From Lachnospiraceae bacterium (GTDB lineage: Bacteria; Bacillota; Clostridia; Lachnospirales; Lachnospiraceae), in the NCBI GenBank assembly GCA_017553505.1, contig JAFZLD010000010.1, positions 124,001 to 188,000 of the forward strand: a stretch of 64,000 nucleotides of DNA, in the 5' to 3' direction. Within the stretch, counting starts at the first letter, position 1. Every line of letters begins with the position of its first letter. Shown here piece by piece: positions 1 through 7,389 of this stretch. The notes under the pieces were generated by a model. The model ran no database searches. It was not told the origin of the DNA and saw nothing but the letters and a program-made list of their open reading frames with translations. A program made the translations under genes and the position numbers.

Positions 1-1
1 T

Positions 2-1507
2 CTTGCAGCTGATAAGAAGACCGTACTTAACGGATTCGCAGTTAACCAGACTGAACTCGGTGCAACCACCGAAATCAGCTTTGAATATCCTCAGAGACTC
101 TTCTACATCCTTGTTGTGGACTACGCAGGCAACACTCAGAGATATCGTGTAAATGCAAGCGGTGAGCCCGACGCAACAATTGCAGACAGCATTGAACTCA
201 GCGCTGAACACCTTACAATGGTTAAGGGCGGCACTGCTAAGCTTGAAGCAACTGTAGGACCTGAAACAATTATTGACGATTCAGTTACATGGGTATCTCT
301 TGATGAGAGCGTTGTAACAATCGATGAGAACGGTGTACTTACCGCAGTCGGCGAAGGCCGTGCTATCGTAGGCGCACTTACCAACGTACCCGGCGCAGAC
401 GGCGAACCTCTCGCTGCAGCTTGTGTGGTAGATGTTATTACAATCGAAGCAGACCTTAATACAACCCTTTGGGACGAAGAAGGCGGCGTATACTTCGGAA
501 GCTTCAACAGTGCAGATCTTACACTTAAGAAGATTTCCGCTAAACAGGCAGCACCTTTCCTTTCTGCAGTAGTCATCGACGGTACCCTTTATTCCGGAAC
601 CGCTGAGGGTGAATTGTATAAGGTTAACCCGAACACCTTCGAGAGCGAGTTTGTAGGCGAACTTGCAGCAGTCAATACTGACTTTGCATACGGTGTAGGC
701 AACGGTAAGCTCTATGGTACATACTCTAAGTACTTACTTATTCAGGACTTAGAAGGTAACCTTGAAGACGCTTATGACCTCACAAGATACACAGAAGGCA
801 ACTACGTAAGCGGTATTGCTTATCTTGGATCTGTATACAACAGAAATTACGGATGCTACATTGACGTATGCTACGTAATCGACGAAGCAGGTATTGTTTA
901 CAACCTCCTTATTGTAGGTAACCTCGGTATTGTATGCCAGCCTATCGGTGAGAGCGGAATCAGCACCAACGGAGAATGGAAGTACAGCTCACTTTACTAC
1001 GACGCTGATACCGGATTCATCTTCTACAGCTGCTACGACGGAACTGATGATGTATCCTTCTACGCAATCGCTGATTACTACAACAGCCAGACCGATGAGG
1101 AATGGATTGAAGCATACAGACTTGGCCAGTTCACTACCAAGGTATGGCCTGTATCAGGTTTGTACCAGTGGGCATCCGAGAACGCTGCAGTTCCCGAAAG
1201 CGTAACCAAGTTACTTGATACGGTACCTGCTCTTAACACAGATAAGCTTACTTCCGTAGAGAAGATTGACTTCAACAGCAAGAAGACACCTGTCCTTGCA
1301 GAAGACAAAGAAGAAACTACTGAAGAAGCACCTGCAGAAGAAGCAGAAGATGTATCGGACAATGACGCAGCACCTGCTGAAGATGTTTCTGAAAATGAAG
1401 CATCTGAAGAGGCTCCTGCTGAAGACGCAGCTCCCGCAGAAGAAGCTCCCGCTGAGGAAGCTCCTGCCACCGAGCCTGTAACCGATACTTCAGCAAATGA
1501 TGATTGA
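2..1507 (+). CDS. Surface protein with BIG2 domain and acidic tail, 5'-truncated
   Basis: The reading frame is open from the first bases of the window, so this is the C-terminal end of a larger protein and the GTG at 116 is internal. The first 45 or so residues resemble the Fn3-like segment that follows the catalytic domain of cell-envelope subtilases (ending in DYAGN), which is only a hint of a protease upstream. Next comes a BIG2-type immunoglobulin domain (the stretch around IELSAEHLTMVKGG, then VTWVSLDESVVTI and GVLTAVGEG). About 270 residues without a recognised domain follow, rich in Tyr and Gly and beta-propeller-like in pattern. The protein ends in a roughly 65-residue low-complexity tail of Glu, Ala and Pro with repeated EEAPAE units. 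There is no LPxTG or membrane anchor at the end. It is probably secreted or cell-surface. The next gene starts 18 bases downstream, so the two are likely co-transcribed. Confidence 0.75.
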   Translation, partial: LAADKKTVLNGFAVNQTELGATTEISFEYPQRLFYILVVDYAGNTQRYRVNASGEPDATIADSIELSAEHLTMVKGGTAKLEATVGPETIIDDSVTWVSLDESVVTIDENGVLTAVGEGRAIVGALTNVPGADGEPLAAACVVDVITIEADLNTTLWDEEGGVYFGSFNSADLTLKKISAKQAAPFLSAVVIDGTLYSGTAEGELYKVNPNTFESEFVGELAAVNTDFAYGVGNGKLYGTYSKYLLIQDLEGNLEDAYDLTRYTEGNYVSGIAYLGSVYNRNYGCYIDVCYVIDEAGIVYNLLIVGNLGIVCQPIGESGISTNGEWKYSSLYYDADTGFIFYSCYDGTDDVSFYAIADYYNSQTDEEWIEAYRLGQFTTKVWPVSGLYQWASENAAVPESVTKLLDTVPALNTDKLTSVEKIDFNSKKTPVLAEDKEETTEEAPAEEAEDVSDNDAAPAEDVSENEASEEAPAEDAAPAEEAPAEEAPATEPVTDTSANDD

Positions 1508-1525
1508 AAGGAATGGAGCTAAAAG

Positions 1526-2098
1526 ATGAAAAAAATATCAACATCGCTGGCTGCTATTGCGCTTAGCTTAGTATTGGCCCTTAGCTCTATGAGCGCCTAC
1601 GCAGCAGGCAAAGCAAAGAAGTCTAACGACTATTTTAAGACATATGTTTCAACCACACGTGAATACGTTACGGTTGATATCGAACTTGACAGAAGAAGCA
1701 GCTTAACAAGCGGACAGGTAGTATTGTTCTACGATCCCGAGGTTATGGATTTCCAGTGGGGTTACGACAACTCCTTCTTCGACATTGTTGACGTTAATGC
1801 CAATTACGGTAAGGGAGCTATCTCCTTTGCATGGGCATCCGACGAGGCAGCTTACTTCTCAGAGAGCCTAATGAGCCTTACCTTCAAGGTTAAGAACGCT
1901 CAGAACGGTCAGAAGGTTTCTTTTGTCACAGACGTTGTAGAAGCTTATCAGAACTTTGAAGCTTTGGAAAACGGCGAAGACAAGACCTCTACCGCCACTT
2001 TAAGACTTCCCAGAATCGGTGGTCGCTACTACAGATGGGAAGACACCAGAAATGAAATCAACAGATTCATCTGCAGTATCTTAAGATACTTCTGGTAA
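1526..2098 (+). CDS. Secreted cohesin-like domain protein
   Basis: This 190-residue protein begins with a clear signal peptide (Lys-rich start, hydrophobic core, then SAYAAG as a likely cleavage region). The body resembles a single cohesin-type beta-sandwich: VTVDIELDRRSS, then VVLFYDPEVMDFQ, GAISFAWAS and LMSLTFKVK follow the usual cohesin order of strands. It is about one cohesin module long, with no dockerin, anchor or second domain. The C-terminal 25 residues are aromatic and basic and may fold back on the surface. It lies 18 bases after the BIG2 protein and before a strong terminator, so the two form the end of one transcript. The role is unknown: it could bind a dockerin-like partner or be a stand-alone adhesion module. 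The cohesin call is by motif only. Confidence 0.65.
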   Translation: MKKISTSLAAIALSLVLALSSMSAYAAGKAKKSNDYFKTYVSTTREYVTVDIELDRRSSLTSGQVVLFYDPEVMDFQWGYDNSFFDIVDVNANYGKGAISFAWASDEAAYFSESLMSLTFKVKNAQNGQKVSFVTDVVEAYQNFEALENGEDKTSTATLRLPRIGGRYYRWEDTRNEINRFICSILRYFW

Positions 2099-2108
2099 GA
2101 AACACTAA

Positions 2109-2141
2109 GGCCCGTCCGGTTAACTCCGGGCGGGCTTTTTT
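2109..2141 (+). terminator. Rho-independent terminator
   Basis: GCCCGTCCGG pairs with CCGGGCGGGC (one G-T pair) around a six-base loop, followed by six T. It ends the transcript of the cohesin-like gene. Confidence 0.9.
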
Positions 2142-2142
2142 A

Positions 2143-2170
2143 TTGCAGGCTAATCCCCGTATGCTATCAT
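2143..2170 (+). promoter_or_regulatory. Candidate promoter of the diguanylate cyclase gene
   Basis: TTGCAG at 2143 and TATCAT at 2165 are separated by 16 bases, directly after the preceding terminator and about 55 bases before the start codon. Confidence 0.45.
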
Positions 2171-2224
2171 ATTAGGGCATAATCGGTTTGGGGTAAAAGA
2201 AACATACTCTGCGGAGGAAACCGA

Positions 2225-3361
2225 ATGCTTTCAAAAATGCGTTATTATGGCTTTTCCAAAAAGTCGTATCTGAGCGTCAAATCACATTGCGATGAGACAA
2301 ATATCCGTCACGCGGAGATAGCGATGACGTTGTTTCTTGCTGTGATGATTGTTGCGTACGCGATGAGCATTTTTAACGTAATCCCTTATGCCCAAAGAAA
2401 TCTGTATTTAATGTTCGCAGGCTTTTCCGCAGTGCCGGTAATACTTATATTTGTGTTCAAAAGGCGCATAGTGCGTTTCAATCGCATACTCATGTATGCC
2501 GTCATGCTTATTCTTCTTGGATTATCCATAGCTTTCAATAAGGAAGAACCGTTTTTGATTTCTGCGGTTTATCCTGTATATATGTTCATAGGCGGTGTGG
2601 CGTTTATCGATAATATGCTTAACTCCGTTGTATTTACTTTTGCGGAAACCTTTGTATTCTGTTATACCTCGCATTATTTTAAGCCACCGTCAATAGCAAG
2701 ATACGATACGATTTATGCGATTATATTCATGGTGCTTACTTTGGTGTTCCATTACCGTTTCCAGCGGGGCTTGATAAAGCAGTTTTTAAACTACGAAAGG
2801 ACTCTTGAGATTCAGCAGGACCTTGAGGTGAAGTCAAGTTTTGATGCACTTTCCGGATTGCTTGTAAGAGGCAGATTCTTTTCCCTTGCCGATACCGTAA
2901 TGCGAAGTGGCGAAAGAGAAGACTTTGTAGCGCTGTGTATTCTCGATCTTGATTCGTTTAAGCAGATTAACGACCGATTCGGCCACCAGATAGGTGACAA
3001 AGCGATTCAGATTGCGGCAGACACTATTTGGAGTGAACTGGGCTCCGACCTTACTAAGCGGTGGGAGTTCTGTGAACGTGCAATGAAGGAAAAAGAAAGT
3101 TTCGCCGGAAGACTCGGCGGAGATGAATTTGTCATTTTCTTTAGAACAAACGGTACCTGGGAAGATGTGGAGAAGCAGCTTCGCCACCTTCTTGATACAC
3201 TTAATGCTGTAGAGCTTGGAGAATTAAAAGGTATCCACGCTTCTTTCGGCGTGACCGAAATAAAGCCGGATGACATAGATATCGACGCGGTTTATGCCCG
3301 CGCCGACGGTGCTTTGTATGAAGCCAAAACTCTCGGAAAGAATCGCATTATCAAAGGATAA
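2225..3361 (+). CDS. Membrane-bound diguanylate cyclase (GGDEF)
   Basis: This 378-residue protein has about six membrane helices in the first 185 residues, for example the stretches near IAMTLFLAVMIVAY, LYLMFAGFSAVPVILIF and TIYAIIFMVLTLVF. A short linker leads to a complete GGDEF domain. The signature GGDEF is intact at residues 298-302, preceded by the nucleotide-binding stretch ILDLDSFKQINDRFGH. It should make cyclic di-GMP from two GTP at the membrane. The RxxD inhibitory site expected a few residues before GGDEF is absent (KESFAGRL), so product feedback is not evident. The ATG at 2225 follows a GGAGG-like ribosome site. The gene is convergent with the HD-GYP gene and their 3' ends overlap by 11 bases, so synthesis and a possible degradation function sit tail to tail. 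The input signal of the membrane part is unknown. Confidence 0.9.
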   Translation: MLSKMRYYGFSKKSYLSVKSHCDETNIRHAEIAMTLFLAVMIVAYAMSIFNVIPYAQRNLYLMFAGFSAVPVILIFVFKRRIVRFNRILMYAVMLILLGLSIAFNKEEPFLISAVYPVYMFIGGVAFIDNMLNSVVFTFAETFVFCYTSHYFKPPSIARYDTIYAIIFMVLTLVFHYRFQRGLIKQFLNYERTLEIQQDLEVKSSFDALSGLLVRGRFFSLADTVMRSGEREDFVALCILDLDSFKQINDRFGHQIGDKAIQIAADTIWSELGSDLTKRWEFCERAMKEKESFAGRLGGDEFVIFFRTNGTWEDVEKQLRHLLDTLNAVELGELKGIHASFGVTEIKPDDIDIDAVYARADGALYEAKTLGKNRIIKG

Positions 3362-3995
3362 TACCTTTATCTTCGAGGCTCTTGATATTTTCTTCCACTT
3401 CGGAAAAACATTCCATTACACGAGATCTGGGAATTGATAAGAATATATCTACCAATTCCTCATCAAACTGACTGCCGCTTCCGAGCTTGAGCGTGCTTAT
3501 GCCGTCTTCATAGGTTCGGGTGGGTTTGTACGTCCTAAGAACGGTTACCGCGGAGAACGTGTCGAGAATCGCCAGTATGCGCGCTATAAGGGGGATTTCG
3601 TGCCCCTTAAGGCCGTAGTAGCCTCTTCCGTCCATCCTTTCATGATGGTACTTAACGCCTTCGAGAATTTTGTCATATCCGCTCATGCATTCAAGGAGGG
3701 ACACCGATGCGTCGGGGTGCTGCTTAATGCGTTCTTTTTCCGAAGGCGTGAGCTTGCCTGCCTTGCCGAGAGTGTCGGAAGGGACACAGCTTTGACCTAT
3801 GTCGTGAAGAAGTGCGGCCAGACGAAGGTTGTTTCTTTTTACCTTAAAGTGATATCTAAGGGGCAGAACCTCGAAAAACGCGTCTGCGAGCTTCTCGATG
3901 TGCAGACTGTGACCGCTCAAATTTTCGTCGCGTGTCTCAAGAATCGATATCAGAACCGCTATTGTTTTAATGAGGCGTTCATCTTTTCGAGACAT
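3351..3995 (-). CDS. HD-GYP-type phosphodiesterase
   Basis: This 214-residue protein is almost only an HD-GYP domain. Visible metal and catalytic residues are His29 (GHSLHI), the HD pair at 64-65 (LLHDIG), HHE at 117-119, and DGRGYYG at 122-128, where the usual GYP is GYY. A conserved Asp in LDTFSAVT follows. The family hydrolyses cyclic di-GMP, and GYY variants exist, so activity is likely but not certain. The start at 3995 is chosen because AAGGAGG lies six bases upstream, while the longer start at 4043 has no ribosome site and lies inside the upstream gene. It begins one base after the stop of the substrate-binding protein gene, so the two are translationally linked. No receiver or other sensor domain is fused, so the lipoprotein may supply the link to the outside. 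Confidence 0.88.
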   Translation of the reverse strand: MSRKDERLIKTIAVLISILETRDENLSGHSLHIEKLADAFFEVLPLRYHFKVKRNNLRLAALLHDIGQSCVPSDTLGKAGKLTPSEKERIKQHPDASVSLLECMSGYDKILEGVKYHHERMDGRGYYGLKGHEIPLIARILAILDTFSAVTVLRTYKPTRTYEDGISTLKLGSGSQFDEELVDIFLSIPRSRVMECFSEVEENIKSLEDKGIIL

Positions 3996-3996
3996 A

Positions 3997-4980
3997 TCAA
4001 TCCTCCTTGTAGAAGCTTCGGTCAACGGATTCGGAAATGTCATAATCCTTGCGGAAAATCTTGTTATCGTTAAGGAAGCGGATAGTGTCGTTTAAGGCGG
4101 CAATGTCCTCGTCGGTGATGGTAATGGTGTATTTGAATTTGGCGATGATTCGCTTCATCTGACCGGGCGTAACCTTTAACTCGTCTGACAAAGCTGTCAG
4201 TGTCGCGGCATCCATTTTTGGCAGCCCATCGACGGCGCGCTTGTACTGAGCCAGAATGGCAGTTACTATTTCGGGATGATCCTTGCCGTACTTATCGCGG
4301 ACGACAATGGCATTGGTACCCGCAAGACCGCATTCCGAGCCGCTTGCCAGAATTCTGATGTCGCCGGTGCCCGCAAGTCTAGTTACATTCGGCTCCCATA
4401 TGGAAATCGCGTCCGCAAGTCCTTTTTCGAGAATTGCCTGAGTGTCACCGACGGTGGTGTTCACAAGCTCGATATCATTTATGGTAAGGCCGGCTGTATT
4501 AAGGTACTTCTCAATCATGTTGTGAGCGGTGGAACCGTAGGTGGTGGCAACTTTCTTGCCTTTTAAATCTTCGGCCTTGCGAATCTTGGATTCATAAGGC
4601 ACAAGAATAGCATATGAATCGGCTGCCTGGGCAGCAATCGCTATGACTGAAACATCATTACCGGGTGCGCACACAGTTACGGTGGGAACGTCGCCTATTA
4701 CGCCTATATCGGAGTCACCTGCGAGAAGGGAATCTGTCATAGGGGGTCCTGATTCAAATTCCTGCCAGACTACTTTAATGTTGTATTCTTTAAGCGCTTC
4801 TTCAATCCAGCCTTTTTCTTTGGCAATATAAAGCGGCACAAAAGCGGCGGAGGGCTGAATGGCTATATGAACTTCTTTGTCATCATGCTTACCTACACCT
4901 TGAAAGCTGCAGGCGCATAGGCAGAGACAGAAGATGATTATAGAAAAAAGGAATATGGTTACGACGGTATTTCTGCGCAT
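3997..4980 (-). CDS. Orphan ABC substrate-binding lipoprotein (SsuA/NrtA/TauA type)
   Basis: This 327-residue protein starts with a lipoprotein signal peptide: a basic start, a hydrophobic core and a lipobox LCAC near residue 24. The rest is a type 2 periplasmic-binding-protein fold of the nitrate/sulfonate/taurine group, seen in VHIAIQPSAAFVPLYIAKEKGW at the start, then GDSDIGVIGDVPT, KGKKVATTYGSTAH and GLADAISIWEPNV. No permease or ATPase gene is next to it. Instead it is followed with no gap by an HD-GYP gene, which suggests a sensing role, as in other solute-binding proteins wired to signalling. The ligand cannot be read from sequence. ATG at 4980 follows AAAGGAG. The transport alternative would need permease and ATPase genes elsewhere in the genome. 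Confidence 0.82.
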   Translation of the reverse strand: MRRNTVVTIFLFSIIIFCLCLCACSFQGVGKHDDKEVHIAIQPSAAFVPLYIAKEKGWIEEALKEYNIKVVWQEFESGPPMTDSLLAGDSDIGVIGDVPTVTVCAPGNDVSVIAIAAQAADSYAILVPYESKIRKAEDLKGKKVATTYGSTAHNMIEKYLNTAGLTINDIELVNTTVGDTQAILEKGLADAISIWEPNVTRLAGTGDIRILASGSECGLAGTNAIVVRDKYGKDHPEIVTAILAQYKRAVDGLPKMDAATLTALSDELKVTPGQMKRIIAKFKYTITITDEDIAALNDTIRFLNDNKIFRKDYDISESVDRSFYKED

Positions 4981-5070
4981 AAGGGCTCCTTTACAAAAAA
5001 ATAACAGCCTATGTGAGAACAGTGTAACAAATTTATATTAACGGCAAGTGTCTGTAAAGCGAGAGACTAC

Positions 5071-5099
5071 TTGACATTTCTTTCTTTTAAGAATAATAT
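5071..5099 (+). promoter_or_regulatory. Strong housekeeping promoter of the thrS leader
   Basis: TTGACA at 5071 and TAATAT at 5094 have an exact 17-base spacing. Transcription should start near 5106, at the beginning of the T-box leader. Confidence 0.85.
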
Positions 5100-5105
5100 T
5101 TCCTT

Positions 5106-5329
5106 AACAACAGCAATGACGGAAACACGTCGTAAGAGATAAATCACTCAGAGAAAGAAGCATTTTGGTGTGAGCTTCTGTGTATAAGACTTACGGTACC
5201 ATTCCCGAGCTGCCCTTTTGAAATTTAGTATAAAGGGCCGTGTCCCGCGTTAAGGGTTTGAGTGAAAGTTAAGGTGGAACCGTGTGAGCAGCACCCTTGC
5301 ATGTCAGTTGACGTGCGAGGGTTTTTTTA
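5106..5329 (+). promoter_or_regulatory. T-box leader (tRNA-sensing riboswitch), presumably threonine
   Basis: The conserved T-box core AAGGTGGAACCGTG lies at 5271-5284. Its flank GCACCCTT can pair with AAGGGT at 5252-5257 to form the antiterminator, or enter the terminator downstream. A stem of CGTAAG near 5131 with CTTACG near 5191 fits the base of stem I, and GCCCTTT/AAAGGGC around 5212-5237 forms another stem. Uncharged tRNA should favour the antiterminator and allow thrS transcription. The specifier codon could not be fixed by eye: ACT at 5189-5191 and ACC at 5198-5200 are candidates. Threonine specificity is inferred from the downstream gene. Confidence 0.85.
5293..5329 (+). terminator. 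T-box attenuator terminator
   Basis: ACCCTTGCATGTC pairs with GACGTGCGAGGGT (two G-T pairs) over an AGTT loop, followed by seven T. Its 5' arm contains sequence needed by the antiterminator, so the two structures exclude each other. Confidence 0.88.
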
Positions 5330-5390
5330 TTTTTCCGAGAGAGAAGTTAGCGCGGCCGAGACTTTCTATCATACGAAAGGAGATTTTCCT

Positions 5391-7355
5391 ATGAAAATCA
5401 CATTAAAAGATGGCTCCTTCAAGGAGTATTCAGAAGCAAAGAGCGTATACGACATCGCGCTCGACATTTCAGAAGGACTTGCAAGAGTAGCCTGCGCCGG
5501 TGAAGTTGACGGCAAGGTAGTGGATTTAAGAACAGTCCTTGACAAAGATGCAACTTTAAACATTATCACAGCCAACGATCCTGCGGCATTACCCATCATT
5601 CGTCATACCGCATCACACGTACTTGCCGAGGCTGTTAAGAGACTTCGTCCCGATGCTAAGGTTACTATCGGACCTGCAGTTGAAGACGGATTCTATTACG
5701 ACTTCTTAACCGAGCCTTTTTCAAGAGAAGATTTGGACGCTCTTGAAGCCGAGATGAAGAAGATTATCAAAGAAGGCCACGAGATTAAGAGATTTACTCT
5801 TTCAAGAGCTGAGGCTGTTAAGTTCATGCAGGAGCGAAACGAGCCTTTCAAGGTTGAACTTATCAATGACCTTCCTGAAGACGCAGAGATTTCTTTCTAC
5901 GACCAGGGTGGTTTTGTAGACCTTTGCGCAGGCCCTCACCTTATGAGCACAAAGGGTGTTAAGGCATTCAAGCTTACATCCTCATCCATGGCATACTGGA
6001 GAGGCGATTCCAACAGAGACAGACTTCAGAGAATCTACGGTTCCGCTTTCAATAAGAAAGAAGAACTCGAAGAGTACCTTGCAAAGCTTGAAGACGCTAA
6101 GATGCGTGACCACAATAAGCTCGGCCGTGAAATGAAGCTTTTCCTTACGGCTGATGTTATCGGTCAGGGACTTCCCCTCTTCACACCCAAGGGCACGAAG
6201 ATGATTATGAAGCTCCAGCGCTGGATTGAGGACCTCGAGGACAAAGAATGGGGCTACGTTCGTACACGTACACCTTTAATGGCCAAGTCCGACCTCTACA
6301 AGATTTCCGGTCACTGGGATCACTACATGGACGGCATGTTTATCCTTAACAAGGATGCAGAAGACGGCAAAGAAGTTATGGCCCTTCGTCCCATGACATG
6401 TCCTTTCCAGTACTACGTATACATGAACGATCAGAAGTCCTACAGAGACCTTCCTTACAGAATGTCCGAGACTTCCACACTTTTCAGAAACGAAGATTCC
6501 GGTGAAATGCACGGTCTTACAAGAGTTCGTCAGTTCACGATTACAGAGGCTCACATCGTTCTTACTCCCGAACAGGCTGAGGAAGAACTTACACGTTGCG
6601 TAGACCTTGCTCATTACGTTATGAAGACACTCGGTATCGACGGAGACGTAACATATCGTCTTTCCAAGTGGGATCCCGAGAATAAGACAAAGTACGAAGG
6701 AGATGAGGAGTATTGGAACTCCACACAGCAGTTCCTTCGCGACGTTATGAACAAGAACGGTATCAAGTACACAGAGGCTGACGGCGAAGCTGCTTTCTAC
6801 GGCCCCAAGATTGATATCCAGGCCAAGAACGTTTACGGCAAAGAAGACACAATGGTAACGATTCAGCTCGACTGCTCCGCTGCCAAGAAGTTCGGCATGT
6901 ACTACATCGACGAACAGGGTAACAAAGCTACTCCCTGGATTATCCACAGAACATCCATGGGTTGCTACGAAAGAACTCTTGCATGGCTCATTGAGCACTA
7001 CGCAGGCAAGTTCCCTACATGGCTTTGCCCCGAGCAGGTTCGTATCCTTCCTATTTCTGAGAAGTACGAAGAGTACGCTCAGAAGGTATGCGCCGAGCTT
7101 AAGAAGAATGATGTGGACGTAACTGTTGATAACCGTTCCGAAAAGATCGGTTACAAGATCAGAGAAGCACGTCTCGACAGAATTCCTTACATGCTTGTAG
7201 TCGGCGCCGATGAAGAAGCTGCCGGCAACGTATCCGTAAGAAGCCGTTTTGCGGGCGATGAAGGCGTTAAGTCAATTCAGGAATTCATCAATCAGATTTG
7301 TGAAGAAATCAGAACTAAGGCAATAAGGGAAGAACTCCCTCAGGAACAAAAGTAA
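5391..7355 (+). CDS. thrS: Threonyl-tRNA synthetase
   Basis: This 654-residue cytoplasmic enzyme charges tRNA-Thr with threonine. The order is standard: TGS domain (residues 1-62), the second additional (editing) domain with the HxxxH motif in RHTASHVLAEA, the class II catalytic core (RPMTCPFQYYVY, then FRNEDSGEMHGLTRVRQFT, and WIIHRTSMGCYERTLAWLIEH), and the C-terminal anticodon-binding domain (VRILPISEKY, VDNRSEKIGYKIREA). Length matches bacterial ThrRS. The frame stays open upstream to 5262, but that part encodes the T-box terminator. The ATG at 5391 is preceded by AAAGGAG and gives the normal TGS start MKITLKDGS. It is controlled by the T-box leader and followed 34 bases later by the antiporter gene, probably in the same transcript. 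Confidence 0.97.
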   Translation: MKITLKDGSFKEYSEAKSVYDIALDISEGLARVACAGEVDGKVVDLRTVLDKDATLNIITANDPAALPIIRHTASHVLAEAVKRLRPDAKVTIGPAVEDGFYYDFLTEPFSREDLDALEAEMKKIIKEGHEIKRFTLSRAEAVKFMQERNEPFKVELINDLPEDAEISFYDQGGFVDLCAGPHLMSTKGVKAFKLTSSSMAYWRGDSNRDRLQRIYGSAFNKKEELEEYLAKLEDAKMRDHNKLGREMKLFLTADVIGQGLPLFTPKGTKMIMKLQRWIEDLEDKEWGYVRTRTPLMAKSDLYKISGHWDHYMDGMFILNKDAEDGKEVMALRPMTCPFQYYVYMNDQKSYRDLPYRMSETSTLFRNEDSGEMHGLTRVRQFTITEAHIVLTPEQAEEELTRCVDLAHYVMKTLGIDGDVTYRLSKWDPENKTKYEGDEEYWNSTQQFLRDVMNKNGIKYTEADGEAAFYGPKIDIQAKNVYGKEDTMVTIQLDCSAAKKFGMYYIDEQGNKATPWIIHRTSMGCYERTLAWLIEHYAGKFPTWLCPEQVRILPISEKYEEYAQKVCAELKKNDVDVTVDNRSEKIGYKIREARLDRIPYMLVVGADEEAAGNVSVRSRFAGDEGVKSIQEFINQICEEIRTKAIREELPQEQK

Positions 7356-7389
7356 ATAATAAACCTCTTACAAAGAAGGAGATGAAGCT

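Noticed and set aside
116-118. GTG at 116 as start of the first gene
   Set aside because: The frame is open to the window edge and has no ribosome site at 116, so the gene is truncated by the window.
5189-5200. A firm specifier codon in the T-box
   Set aside because: ACT at 5189 and ACC at 5198 both fit threonine, but the specifier loop could not be folded with confidence by eye.
5262-5390. Upstream extension of thrS
   Set aside because: It would translate the T-box antiterminator and terminator. The ATG at 5391 has a ribosome site and gives the normal TGS start.
6276-6998. Long minus-strand frame (240 codons)
   Set aside because: It is antisense to the catalytic core of thrS.
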